The notes beneath the pieces were generated by a model. The model made no database searches. It was not told the origin of the DNA and worked only from the letters and a program-made list of their open reading frames with translations. The position numbers and the translations under genes are program-made. Below are positions 1-11,475 of a DNA stretch of 33,452 bases, piece by piece (position 1 is the first letter of the stretch; every line of letters starts with the position of its first letter). The stretch comes from Oppiella nova (Eukaryota > Arthropoda > Arachnida > Sarcoptiformes > Oppiidae): positions 1-33,452 of the forward strand of contig CAJPVJ010000189.1 in NCBI GenBank assembly GCA_905397405.1, given 5' to 3'.

Positions 1-206
1 AAACAAGCAACAAATGTATTAATCATAACACTTATCATAACACATATACTTCATGTGAATCGTGTTTCGCTGTTATTATAGTTTTTAAAAAACAAAAAGT
101 TTTTATTTAGCGATGAATTGAGTGAACAAATTGTGAACCTTTTGACAGACATTTCCAAAGCGTTTGTAATTTAGTACTCATTTCCGATGTATTGATTGCT
201 ATATGA

Positions 207-334
207 ATGGCCGCTAATAGTGATAATCAAAGTATGGATCCACTGGTGAACGTGACCAACACGACAGACATCACAAACACCACATCCACTCATTTCTGTC
301 AATGGATTCTCTACGAAGAGATCTCGCACTCGAG
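207..334 (+). CDS. TPRA1: TPRA1 exon 1
   Basis: Encodes the glycosylatable N-terminal tail and the LYEEISHS block. It ends in phase 2 at CTCGAG|GTTCGT and joins the AG acceptor at 741-742 to complete an Arg codon. Confidence 0.8.
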
Positions 335-2501
335 GTTCGTGTCCACCACTCGTTGATAATATATGTCTTAATGTGTGCCACAATTGTGTGCCATTTGTCT
401 GCATTTGATGGCAAACTAATTGATAGCTTTATAATACATGAGTTGAATAGTAATTAGCGGTGAATATAATGTATTCACGGATTGAATGAATCATTGATTT
501 ATCGATAGATTAGTTGCGAAAACAGGATATGAATTGAGATCTGAATCAATGAAATTCAGTGCAAATTGATGTCAAACTCCTGAAGACTGAACTCCACTGT
601 TATATACATAACACTAAATATAAACACAATTTTTTATGCGATTTTTATTGATTAGAAAAACAATTATATAATAATTATTATGTTTTGTATTTATTTTGTG
701 TAATATTTGTGTTGTTTTTGTCGCCTCCGTATTGACGGATAGGTTGAGGATTTGGGACGCAATCATATTTGTGCCAAATGTGGCGTTTCTGGTGTTCCTG
801 TTGCTGAGGCTGAGGTCAACCAAACTGAGACTAAGACAGACCACTTCTCCCATATTCGCCACATTTTACCTCTTGGTCTGCATCAACGTCACCACCAGTC
901 TCTTGAGATGTGTCATCTCCATGTTAGTCAACGTTACCTCTCCTGCCGGTGATATCACCGATAAGGTCCGTGTCCACCATAAACACGCGCTCACAACCAG
1001 TAACCCATACACTATCCTAATATATCTGTCTATATGTCCGATGGTTAGGTGTTTTGGGTGATCGTTAGGTTCTTCCTATTATCCACTGAGACATCGGTAC
1101 TGGTGTTCGGGCTGGCGTTCGGGCACCTGGACTCTCACACGTCCATCCGTAGGGTATTACTGGTCACGTCGTTCATATCGCTGGCGTACAGCATATGTCA
1201 GGGCTGTCTGGAGATCGTGGCGCCCGACGAGTCCTTCTACATAAAGGATAGGGATTACTATCTGTTCAGTCACGGAGGTATGATCTTCTGGTTCTGCACG
1301 TGTCTACTGTTCGCCATCATCTACGCCACGGTATTCCTACTGCCGTGGACGCCGTGTCGCCAACGCATACCACTTCCAAGTAAAGAAATACACTTTTTAT
1401 TTGTTTATTACTTAAAACGTCTTTCATCTCAGTTTTATTTTTCAATTTAATTAAATTAATTGATTTGTGTGTATATATAGTAAACTCATTTCGTATTTAT
1501 ATATTGCATACAATTATTACAAAAAACAAAATATTTTTCAATGATTTCTTTTAAATCAGACAATACGGAGGGCTGTGTTCACACAGTTATATAAAAAACC
1601 CTTTTGTTTCAAGTCTTGCTTTCAATTAGTGTTTTAAATATTCAACCATTTGTTAAAAAAATTTCACTTATCATTGATATATAAAAACCCCAAAACAAGA
1701 AAATATGCATAAATTAAGCGTAGAAATGATTCACAAATATAAAGTTAGTTTTGCATAAAATGTGTTTTCAGGTGTATTATAATAATTAAAAAATATGTAG
1801 TGTTAATCTTAAAAAGTGTACACAATTGAAGGGTCAGTTGGTGTGTGAGCGACACCGAGAGAACCAGTAGCCAAAAACGGCCGCTCCATACGTCTGATTG
1901 TAGTAATGAGTGAAAAAAGAGTTGATTACTTGTTTTGTTTGTTACAAAATAAATGACTAATCGCTTGTAATTTGTGTGTTTTCTCGTTTGAATCGATTTT
2001 GAATGTATAGCCAAACAGTCGTTTTACGTGTACGCGTGTCTGCTATCGGTGCTGAACCTGATCCAAGCGGTGGGCAGTGCGCTGTTCTTCTGGGGCCGGG
2101 TGGAGGGCCTGTGCGTAGTGGACGTCACCACCTACTTGTACTTCACGCTCTTCACGCCACTCGTCTACTGGACATTCTTGGGACCCTTCTTCGCGTCGAC
2201 CGCATCGGTCATTATGTTCTCATATAAGCCTCAATTGGACGACAATATGGACGAGTCGTGCGGAGGGGCGGCGGCCGCCGGTGCCGACGACAGCGGGGGC
2301 CGCGGCGTCGACAGTCTGCTGACGCACCAGTTGTCGTGTTCGTCGCTCAAGACAGTGGACACGGAGTTCGTGTATCAGCGGAATAACAGTGAGCTATACG
2401 AGAGCACGCAGTTCACAGCGACGACCAGCGCCGCGGGCTCCCTGTGCTCGCCCAGTGACAGCATTACATCGGAATCACAGTTTAAACATATGATAACTTA
2501 A
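207..2501 (+). CDS. TPRA1: TPRA1-like seven-transmembrane protein (4 exons)
   Basis: This is a four-exon gene: 207-334, 743-965, 1049-1379 and 2011-2501. The junction phases (2, 0, 1) agree and give 390 residues, close to the roughly 370 of vertebrate TPRA1 (transmembrane protein adipocyte-associated 1, Tmemb_40 family). Recognisable family blocks are LYEEISHSR then LRIWDAIIFVPN in TM1, TTSPIFATFYLLV in TM2, VIVRFFLLSTETSVLVFG in TM3, LAFGHLDS, SLAYSICQG, SFYVYACLL and VEGLCVVDVTTYLYF. The N terminus carries several N-x-T sequons, which suits an extracellular tail. The C-terminal ~110 residues are Ser/Asp/Gly-rich and look disordered and cytoplasmic. The ATG at 207 is the first after an in-frame TGA at 204; ATG 234 is an in-frame alternative. 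The molecular role of the family is poorly defined; it is an orphan GPCR-like membrane protein. Family identity is confident. The exon 1 and 2 donors (GTTCGT, GTCCGT) are weak matches to consensus. Confidence 0.9.
743..965 (+). CDS. TPRA1: TPRA1 exon 2
   Basis: Encodes TM1 and TM2. The acceptor is GGATAG|G. It ends in phase 0 after GATAAG at a GTCCGT donor, matching the conserved ADK/TDK position of the family. Confidence 0.85.
1049..1379 (+). CDS. TPRA1: TPRA1 exon 3
   Basis: Encodes TM3 to TM5, including FGHLDS and FSHGGMIFWF. It begins after GGTTAG| with a GTG codon inside the gene (not a start). It ends in phase 1 at CCA A|GTAAAG. Confidence 0.88.
2011..2501 (+). CDS. TPRA1: TPRA1 exon 4 (terminal)
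   Basis: Acceptor is TGTATAG|CC. Encodes TM6 and TM7, then a low-complexity polar tail ending with TAA at 2499-2501. GC content of the tail-coding part (2250-2470) is strikingly higher than the surroundings. Confidence 0.88.
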
Positions 2502-2617
2502 TTTTACAGTTCATAATTAATAATAATAATAATATTTTATGTACAGAATTACAAATGCTAAATGTTGTGTTAAATGCAATCAAACATTTTTGTTTGCTTT
2601 GTTTCGTTTATCTAATT

Positions 2618-2623
2618 AATAAA
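2618..2623 (+). terminator. Polyadenylation signal AATAAA for TPRA1
   Basis: AATAAA lies 117 bases past the TPRA1 stop codon. It is the first canonical hexamer downstream and is followed by GT-rich sequence at 2643-2655 (TTTGTGTGTTTCG), a typical downstream element. Confidence 0.55.
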
Positions 2624-2978
2624 AACGTTTAATACAATTAACAGTTTGTGTGTTTCGCTATTCCCCTCTAATATAATACACTGATTAGCCGTCGAGTCAA
2701 AGGAAACCGCGTTTTGGATGCGAAAAATTTACAGTAAGTTTCGTATCGATACTAATAGTTAACGCAATCATTAATTAATGGTTGAATTTCTATAGCAAAT
2801 GACAACTAGTAATGACCAGAAAGAGAGCATTAAATTTATGAAACAATTCAATTATAAATTAATTACAAGTTATTTTTAAAAGGCTCTAAAATTTTGTACT
2901 AAAATACTGTAAAATTTTGTTAGTTTTGTATTTATAAAAAAGCATTATCTCAATGTTTTGGGAATGCCATCAATGGGC

Positions 2979-3858
2979 TCACTGTTTGGCTGCAGTCCGT
3001 GTGTTACTATCGGTGTAACTCATTGCGTTGGAACTGTCGGAATCATTGGAACTACTCGTATAATAAGCACCGGAATCACATGCGTTGTTGTGGTGGAGGT
3101 GGTGGTGACTGTCGATACACGCGTCGACTGTCGGTGACAATTGTGTCGTCAATGAGTGACTATTGATGGCCGACGGCATGGAGGAGACCATCGGCGGACT
3201 CCTGTAGATGATGCCCAGGGCTGGCGAGACTGAGACTGGAGTGGTGGTAGTGGTGGCGGCCGCGGCGGTCGTGTTATGGCACCAGTACTTGGGCGCCAAC
3301 ACACTGTCGACGAACGTATCACTGGATGAGCGCCTGAGACCGGGCGCAGACAACCCGCTTCTGAGCGGAGACGACTGTTCACAACAACCGGCGCCCGACG
3401 AGTCTGTACTCGAGGGCTGAGTGCCGCTGTTGGTGCTGTAGGAGGCGGCACAGGTGTTGAGTTTGTTGTTGTGGTGCTGGTCGGCTATGTTTAAGTGGTG
3501 GTCGTCAGGAACGGGACTAATGCACGCAGTGTTGGCCGCATTCATGGCCTTCGGATTGTTGAGGTTCTGAACCAATTTCATGAGCAACTCGTCGTTCAGT
3601 TGGTTTTGATTACTGGGTTTACAGCAAACGGAAACACTATTCGTTTGGCTCTCATTCGGCGAACTCGGAGACGACGGACTCTGGGGTCGATGCGCTTCTT
3701 GTGCGACACTCAGCGTAGTCGACGTCTCCGATTGGGAACTGGAGTTCGTTTTGTCGTCGTTTGAGATGTTTTCATTGCTTAAGTGATGCTTTTGTAGGAA
3801 AAATAGATTCAATTCGTGGAAATGCTTCTCTTCTAACTCGCGTTTCTCTCTCTCGTGT
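2979..3858 (-). CDS. Wnk: WNK exon 3 (terminal)
   Basis: Acceptor TTGTTAG|A completes an Arg codon. The exon starts with a charged helix ([16 protein letters not shown]), followed by a Ser/Thr/Asn/His-rich disordered tail with [10 protein letters not shown] as a candidate phosphosite cluster. The stop is TGA at 2981-2979. Confidence 0.85.
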
Positions 3859-6455
3859 CTAACAAATCAAGAAAAACAAAACAAAACACAAAAATGAATA
3901 AACAATTTGCAGAATAAATAAAACATAAACTCAATAATCGGGCAAAAGTGCCAAAACGATAGACAAGTGAGGGGACAGACCTCTCAATGATAGCGGAGAA
4001 GACGTCATCGACCCGGGCGTTAGTGATCCTCTCGGCGTGTTTGTACTGTTGTTGCAATTTCTGGATTAACTCGAATTGCGGTGAATTCGTGGCTAAGTTT
4101 TCTAAGTTTTGCTGGTTTTGTTGGGCCAGTTGTTGCTGTTGGAGGAGATACTGTTCCCTCTCTTTCAAGAGCACCGATATCTGGTTTCGTATCAAAAGGG
4201 CCACAACTCGCACGTCTTCCTCGCTGTTTAAAAAGCCTGTTTCCACCTATAGATGGGACGGGAGGAGAGGGATAGAGGGGAGAGAGAGACGAGGAAAGGC
4301 GGTTAAAAAATAAGGTTTAGAGCGTTGAACTCATAAATATAAACGTCTAATAATTAATCACTGGTTAAAGAGTGGAGTGTTTCTCTCGTAATGCTGTTGT
4401 ATATGCAGTGTCTGTGTCTTCACTGGTTTGAGATATTGAACCCAAACCTCAAGATATTATAAAACTAAAAATCTGAAAGGCTTTTGACGAGTGTGTGTCA
4501 CAAAAATGCTAATAAATACTCAATTTTCAAGGCTTTTATTCATACACTCTCTTATGATGAATACACGTCCAATGGCTTCGATCATGTTTTAATAGCTAAC
4601 TTTGTCTCACTTTTCCCCAATCGTCTACCCATCTCACGGGGAATACCCCCGAAAAGATGACATTTTCATAGTACTGTTCCCTCAACGCTTAAATAATTAA
4701 CAATTTAACCTATTATTGTGGTATTTAATTACCACAATAATAGGTCGATTTCGATGATTTTTTGTTTCCCAAAATAAGTATGCAATCTATATAATTGCAC
4801 CTTTACCCTAATGGAAGTATAATTGCATAGTAGTATCATTCAAGTAATAGCTCAAAGTCAAGACTACTTAATACAACTATTTATGAATCAATAGAATAAA
4901 CATTAGATTTAAATCAATTGACATTAATTATGACAATTGGTCGAAAACATATTGAATCGGTTGTTGGTTCAATCAATTCAATTGTCAACTAATGATATGA
5001 GACTGTAATCACTATTACTTGGGTCTGAGTGACCCAATATTATTTGATTTGCATTCAAAAACTAAATTTAAACAACTTTTACAAACGCATAAAAATCTGT
5101 GACATTTGACTCATTGGTGTAATTATAGCTCATTTGGTAATGTAGTGAAAAAGTTACCGAAATTTAGCTACAATTATATGTCAACACAATTATACTGCTT
5201 ATGAGAAACTAGAGGTGAGGACTAATACTGTGGACACAGGGGTGACACTTACCAAAGCCTTGGCCACGTCGTCGACGGAGTCGTTGTCGATGTCGAAGTA
5301 GAACTGGAGGGCCTCGTTCTCCTTGTGCTTACGCTTCTTGGGATCCGTTACCCTGAGCCTGAGCTCCACTTTGCTGTCACAGTCGGCCACACTCTGCTCT
5401 TTGTCACAGAACTCCACTTTGAAGCCGGCGTCCTCTTCGAAGAAGTCGTGTTTGAGTAGTTCCCTGACAGTAGGCCTGTCCTCCTTCTTCACTTGGATGC
5501 ACATCTCGATGATGTTCTTCACCTCCGGATTGTCCACTTTCGTGATACTAAGCGGTGGCGTACCGGACGACACCTTCTTGTAGATCTGCGCGGGTCCGAC
5601 GCACTCGGAGTACGGGTACTCACCGGTGGCCATCTCGAGCAGACACATGCCGAAGGCGTACACGTCGACCATCTCGTCGTAGTGCTCGTCGTACATCTCG
5701 GGCGCCATAAACTCCGGCGTCCCGATCACCGACTTGGCGAACGACCGGTTCTTAAGCGTCGCCAAACCCAAGTCGCCGATCTTCACGGACCCCGTCGTGC
5801 CGGTGATGAAGATGTTGTCGCACTTGAGGTCGCGGTGAATGATGGCGGGCGTCCTCGAGTGCAAAAAGTTCAGCCCCTTCAGTATCTGCCGACACCACGA
5901 CTTCAGCACTTTTGAGTTTATTTTCTTGAAGCGCTTCAAATAAGTCTTCAGCGTCCCGGAGGTCATGAGTTCGGTGATGAGGACCAGGTATCGCCGGTTC
6001 TTACTGTTCACCTCCCAGTAGTCGTAGAAGCGGACAATGTTTGAGTGCTGCAAACCCTTCAACATCTCCACCTCCTCGCGAAACCTCTGCCGCTCGTTGC
6101 GGTTGAGCCGCTCCTGAAGCTCACACCAGGCAACGGCCACACCGTCGCGCGAGTCCAGTCCTTTGTACACTGTTTTGAAGGACCCGCGACCGATCTCTTC
6201 GAACTTCAGGAACCGGCCGTCCGGTGACGAGTCGCGCGCCGTCTCCGTCTCCTCGTCGGCGGTCGCGTCGTCCGACTCGTTGTCCTCATTGTCGTTGTGG
6301 TTGTGGTGGTTGTTGTCGTGGTTGAGGTCGACGGCGGCTGTAGTAGTGGTGGTCGTGGCCTCCTTGTGCTGGTCGGTGGAGGCAGTGGTGGTGGTAGTGG
6401 TGGGCGTCGTGTTGGGCAGCGGTTGGTCAACGATATCGCTGTTGTACTGACGCAT
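2979..6455 (-). CDS. Wnk: WNK (with-no-lysine) serine/threonine kinase, compact form
   Basis: Three exons on the minus strand (6455-5253, 4246-3981, 3858-2979; phases 0 and 2) give 782 residues. WNKs sense chloride and osmotic state and phosphorylate SPAK/OSR1 (Drosophila Fray), controlling Na-K-Cl and K-Cl cotransporters. Residues 1-80 are Thr/Asn/His/Asp-rich and disordered. The kinase domain spans about 83-341. It has GRGSFK with the displaced catalytic Lys94, Cys111 in AWCEL where other kinases have the beta-3 Lys, HRD at 207-209, DLG at 228-230 (WNK-type, chloride-site leucines), activation-loop Ser238 and Ser242 in [12 protein letters not shown], and APE at 251-253. An autoinhibitory/PF2-like domain follows (about 346-440) with Phe385 and Phe387 in QFYFDID. 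Then come a Gln-rich helix, a charged coiled coil and a Ser-rich tail. ATG 6455 is the first after an in-frame stop at 6480. The protein is far shorter than human or fly WNKs (over 2000 residues), and I see no RFxV/I motif. Confidence 0.93.
3981..4246 (-). CDS. Wnk: WNK exon 2
   Basis: Acceptor CTATAG|GTG. Encodes [18 protein letters not shown] (end of the autoinhibitory domain, matching the vertebrate VESGYV block) followed by a Gln-rich helix. It ends in phase 2 at GAGAG|GTCTGT. Confidence 0.88.
4709..4744. repeat. Perfect 15-bp-arm inverted repeat in WNK intron 1
   Basis: CCTATTATTGTGGTA (4709-4723), a six-base spacer TTTAAT, then the exact reverse complement (4730-4744). No flanking target-site duplication is evident. 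It could be a tiny foldback or MITE remnant, or an RNA hairpin in the intron. Confidence 0.85.
5253..6455 (-). CDS. Wnk: WNK exon 1 (N-terminus, kinase and autoinhibitory domain start)
   Basis: This 401-codon exon holds the whole catalytic domain. It ends in phase 0 at GCTTTG|GTAAGT. The N-terminal Thr runs are encoded by ACN simple repeats. If the donor were read through, translation would add about 17 residues and stop at 5199. Confidence 0.92.
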
Positions 6456-6660
6456 CGCATCTGAGCGCTGATCACAGACTCACTGCTCACTGACTGGTGG
6501 CTCGCGATTGCTGTACACTCTCTGTACGCACTGTATGTGAGACACAATACACAACAACACACACCACTCACACACCACTCACTCGCGAGTGCGCACTGAG
6601 ACTGCGCCGCACACACAGTAGACGCACACAGCGAGCACTGCCACCACTATACTGATGCCC
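6456..6660 (-). promoter_or_regulatory. Probable WNK 5' UTR / core promoter region
   Basis: GC-richer block directly upstream of the WNK start, with CA/GT-rich simple sequence, an ACTCGCGAGT palindrome (6581-6590) and an overlapping GTGCGCAC (6589-6596). There is no clear TATA box. The assignment rests on position and composition only. Confidence 0.4.
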
Positions 6661-7035
6661 ACTCGAGGCCTATTCCCAGGGCATTATGCCCGGCATTTAT
6701 CGCACGTATCGTTACTACAGTATTGTACAATATTTGTGCCCTCCTTTCAAATAAATGATGTCCATTCATAAAGTACATTGGTGTAGAAGCTTAGCTCTTG
6801 TGCCCCATTTGTCCCCTCATTTTCAATGACCTCATATAAGGGAATATGTCAAATGGCTATATCTCCCGGGCTCTTTTTTTGATACTAAATAGTATTTAGT
6901 AAATACAGTACCAGTTTTACGCTCGAAACGAGTGCACCATTTATTTAAACAAAAAAAGTTTTGATTTTTATCTACAGTTAACTCTCGGTATTAATAACAC
7001 TCATGTCAAATAAGTGTCAAGTTTATAAAACATAC

Positions 7036-7308
7036 AGTATAAAGTTAAATTAATGCATCTTATAGGGTTAATCGCATTGGAAACTTATATAAAGTTTTTA
7101 AAATCTTTTTAAATGTTTTTTCAATTGAATGAAACAAAACTTTTTATTCCTTTAAACTTTTATGTCAATTGCCAGGGTGATTGCAATTTGCAAAACCAAT
7201 TCTCGGTATATTCTACATTAGCATGCTTATTTACAATTTGTTTACAGGTCAGTGCGATATTAGTAATAGGCTATTACTATGGAAAGTGAAACCTACAATT
7301 CCTATGAA
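7036..7308 (+). repeat. Direct repeat unit 1 (273 bp)
   Basis: Starts AGTATAAAGTTAAATTAATG and ends TTCCTATGAA. Nearly identical to 7441-7720: the only differences I see are one T/C change (7105 region) and a 7-base GCAATTT expansion in the other unit. Contains a TAGTAATAG-G-CTATTACTA inverted repeat near its 3' end. Confidence 0.93.
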
Positions 7309-7440
7309 GAATATTGTATATTGAATCGCTTATCAGATTTATATGAATTAGAATAGATATATGCGAGAGGGCTAACATGAACCCGCTTATGCAGAATGTG
7401 GGGAGAATGGGAAATAAAGTTGCTCCAATTTGTGTGCTAG

Positions 7441-7720
7441 AGTATAAAGTTAAATTAATGCATCTTATAGGGTTAATCGCATTGGAAACTTATATAAAGT
7501 TTTTAAAACCTTTTTAAATGTTTTTTCAATTGAATGAAACAAAACTTTTTATTCCTTTAAACTTTTATGTCAATTGCCAGGGTGATTGCAATTTGCAATT
7601 TGCAAAACCAATTCTCGGTATATTCTACATTAGCATGCTTATTTACAATTTGTTTACAGGTCAGTGCGATATTAGTAATAGGCTATTACTATGGAAAGTG
7701 AAACCTACAATTCCTATGAA
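7441..7720 (+). repeat. Direct repeat unit 2 (280 bp)
   Basis: Second copy of the 7036-7308 unit, same orientation, separated by 132 bp. It carries an extra GCAATTT. No terminal inverted repeats or ORF support a named element, so a local segmental duplication is the simplest reading. Confidence 0.93.
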
Positions 7721-8253
7721 TGTAAACTGTTTATCAGACAATTAGCCAGAATTTACAGTACAGTTCATGTGACAAACATCAGGTCTCGATAAGCTCCGGC
7801 ACTTTCCAGTCCTATTGTCGTATCAAATCATATGCTGCTTGTGATAAGCCTTGTGTCTCCTATGAGACACTTTTTGTGATAAGTTTTGTTTTATTGCTAA
7901 AAAATTTTCGTATCAAATCAATGTGTGTGTGGTTATCATATCGTTATTAGTGATTACATGTAAACGCACATGTAATCTAAAAATATAAGCACTAATTGCG
8001 AGAATATGTGCACAAAATTGTCATTACATTGTCATTGCATAGTATTATCACAATATATGTACAGAATATCTCATAATTATATAAAGTTAAATGCCGTTAA
8101 AGTCGCCATTCAGTCGCCAATTCAATGCAATCCACTTCATACACACGTTTATAATATTAGATAGTTTTATAAGTTTTTTAATGCTTTCTTATTTTCGCTT
8201 AAAACTTATTAAAGAAGTAATTCATAAAAAAGAATTTGATTTCTCTCCTACAC

Positions 8254-8258
8254 CTCTC

Positions 8259-8289
<31 letters not shown>

Positions 8290-8306
8290 CTCTCTCTCTC
8301 TCTCTC
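8254..8306 (+). repeat. (CT)n microsatellite with CTTT interruptions
   Basis: About 53 bases of CT dinucleotides interrupted by TTTCTTTCTTT. Confidence 0.95.
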
Positions 8307-11300
8307 GCTTTGGTGTCAATGAGAGCCGACTATAAGACTCCACAAGAAATGTTTAGTAAGAAATGTGCGAAAGTCTTGAGCAGTGAGTCGGGTGTCAGTC
8401 CTTGACGAGTGGCAAACGTATTGGCGTTTTATATATAGAGTCGTGTCCTAAACACAAGACGTCATATAATTATATGGTATTTGAAAACAACTTTAAATAT
8501 TTTACGTTAAGAAAAGAAAACGTTTTGATGAAATCACGAGAGAATAGGAATTTATGCCATATTTTTATTCTTGATATTAAAATTAATGATTAATTCTATT
8601 ATTCAACAAAATTCTGGCGTTTTCTTTGTAAACATATAGATGTTATAAAACACTCTACAGAATAGTCTAATAAAATATGATTTAATTATATAAATATTCA
8701 ACAGATTCTTGAGATAAGAGTAGACGAAATGTGTTGACAATTATGCGATTCATTAAACACATAATAAGTTAATGAAATTAAGTGGTTGTAAAAACAGATT
8801 GATTAGCAAATATACGGGCAAAGAATGTGTGTTATGAATGGAAAAAATTTAAACACAAGTTTTTACTTTTATTATGTTTTTGTTATTTTAATCCCCAGTA
8901 TAATTCCCTGCAATTTATTGCATCAATTATTGTTAACTATGCGAACGAAACAATAAATAAAATCAAAAAGTTAGTAAGAAATATACATTTCAAATGATTG
9001 CCATTCATAAGTATTCCATAGCCTCAGAGCATAAAGGGTTAACACATAAATTGCATAAAAAATATAATTATATTACTTTTTATTCTCTCATTTTGATAAT
9101 ATACAAGTATATATTTAAACGATAATTATATTTCTAAACTTAAAGGTCGTTTCGATCGATATTATATTCAACTAAAACGCCTTCTAATACATTACATCAT
9201 ATATTTATAGCAATTCATTAATATCTGGCAATCATTGAATTAGACGGCTGTGAATATAATAGCGATATATTTAGCAGTATTTTCATGTGATTTCACGACA
9301 CAATAACTGACGCAAACACTCCAAAACAATTGCCAAATAAATTGAGAATTACCAATTATTTGCTGATTATTCAATATTATTATATCCAATATATATTTCT
9401 TATGACTTTTTAATACCAATTAAATATTTGAATTATTTTTTATCCTTTAATCAATATTTAATTGCAGACGAGTTTCTAGCTTACAGTAAATGAAGTCAAT
9501 TATTGATTAATTTCTATTCGCATATAATTAACACAAATATCATTACTATTGAATGAAAAAGTATAGTAATATTTTTAATTATATTCCGTTTTATTGCATC
9601 CAATAATAAGGGTATTTAATTAGCAGAGTATACGTTATCTGTTTTGACAGAAAAAGTCTTGAGTTTTTGTTTCTTGACTTAATTATAATTATCATATAAA
9701 GAGTTTAAAAATAAGAGACAACGATAAAATATGTGTATATTTTTATATTTGATGTATGAATGTATAATATTTGTATATTTAATTAGGAAATCATAAGTTA
9801 TTTAACTGCGAGGCCGGCGCTCTGTGTCGCGCCATTCAGTCGCAAACTTTTTCTTTATTTTATTAGTATTTTTAAATGTCTTTTATTTTTCTTTTGTTTA
9901 ATTGAAAAAACAAGATAAGAGGGAATGATTTGCAAACCCGTTATACTCATTGCCTTTTAATACACGAATTGATGGCATATATAAATATAATACAAAGAGT
10001 ATTGTATAATAAACGGAATATTTATTTATATATTCTGTAACAGAATTTTGTTTATTAAAGAATTTGTTATACAGTGTCATGGAATTTAATACGATATAAA
10101 TTGCATTTAACAGTGTATTTGCGTGGAAAATATAATTAACTCGTTTTTGTTTTATATAAGTCTAAAGATCACTAAAATTATTAGAAATTTGAGATAATGT
10201 ACATGAAAATGAAAATATTAAGTCTCTTTTGTATTCGTATTATATTTACAATGCAGTATAAATATTTGCTAAATTTAGAAATCATTTTATTATTACCAGA
10301 TTATACTGAAAATAGAAATTTTATTAAATTCACAAAATATTTTTAATTATTAAATAGAGTTTTTTTTGTATATTGAAATTGAATACGAATTTCATTTAAA
10401 CCTTTGATTCCGGATTTCACAAATAATATATATGATTTATAGATTATATAACTATATACTGTATACTGCACCGGTATATTCAACAACAGATATACTAATA
10501 ATTGTTATGTTTGTCTAATAAATTATTATTATATTAACATTTAATTGTTATATGAATAAAATGTGCGCTAATATTAATAAATATTATCAGTTGTCAAAAA
10601 AAATCGAAGCAAAAATTCAGGAAATTTTTAATAACATGATATTTATATAGAAAAATGTTAAATTCATTGAATTACAATCGGTTATTGATGTACAGTATAC
10701 AGGTAGAGAAATTCAAATTTAGATATAAATTTATACACAATGTTAACAACATTTAATGAAAATTTTTTATTTTTTCAGTCAATGTTTGTTTTAGTTCATT
10801 ATGAATTAAATAATATGTTATTTTTGAAAATTAATTTTAGATCCTTTATAGACTATAAACACTTTTGCTGTAAATACTTTTAATGACTAAATAAATGGAT
10901 TTCTGAGAGTTCTTGAATATATTTAGAGAGCAAATGTGATGAAACAGTAGTTCATTCATTCATTTGAACACATTTTCGCATTGAATTCCGTTTCAATTAA
11001 TTATAGATTTAACAGTATTACTACTCCTACTCATTACTGCTATACACACACCTGTGTCTCAATACTACAGGTATTGACATAATATAATACAATATTTAAT
11101 TAAACGAGTGGAAAACTAATTTATTCTATACTTCTATACTGGAATTGAGAGTAAATGTCACAAAAAATAATAAGTTTGTATTATATGTTTAAGCATATAA
11201 TTTGTGTGACAAACAAACAGCACATACTCTAAAATTAGACATTTTTCATAATTTCGATATTTTTTGTTAAAAAGGTTGCTTTTCATTCATGAAACATAAA

Positions 11301-11475
11301 AACAACTCAATATTATCGTAAATGCATTTTTCAATTGCCGTACCTAAAAATAGCACTCAATTATACCATAAACTTTGAAATTTACAATATGTTGCACAAG
11401 TGAATCATACTTTGCAATCAATTACTGCTTTCATAAACATTTTCGTGACAAACATTTGGTTTGACATTCACTCTG

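Larger units (their letters stand above)
6661..11475. other. AT-rich intergenic region between WNK and GLD-2
   Basis: I see no convincing gene. Open frames here are short, very AT-rich and lack family motifs or splice support. Contents are the direct repeats at 7036-7720, a small hairpin GTGTCTC-CTAT-GAGACAC followed by five T (7852-7874), a CT tract at 8254-8306, and a GC-rich islet at 9807-9848. The 13-mer GCCATTCAGTCGC occurs at both 8105-8117 and 9831-9843. Confidence 0.6.

Noticed and set aside
3149-3764. Frames overlapping the WNK terminal exon on both strands
   Set aside because: Arg/Val/Pro-rich shadows of the GC-richer WNK coding strand; no motifs.
5199-5252. WNK reading on past KAL to [16 protein letters not shown]
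   Set aside because: Read-through of a consensus GTAAGT donor; the next exon continues the conserved autoinhibitory domain in phase.
7852-7874. GTGTCTC-CTAT-GAGACAC hairpin followed by T5 as a terminator
   Set aside because: A rho-independent terminator is a bacterial feature; this is eukaryotic intergenic DNA and no Pol III gene is visible upstream.
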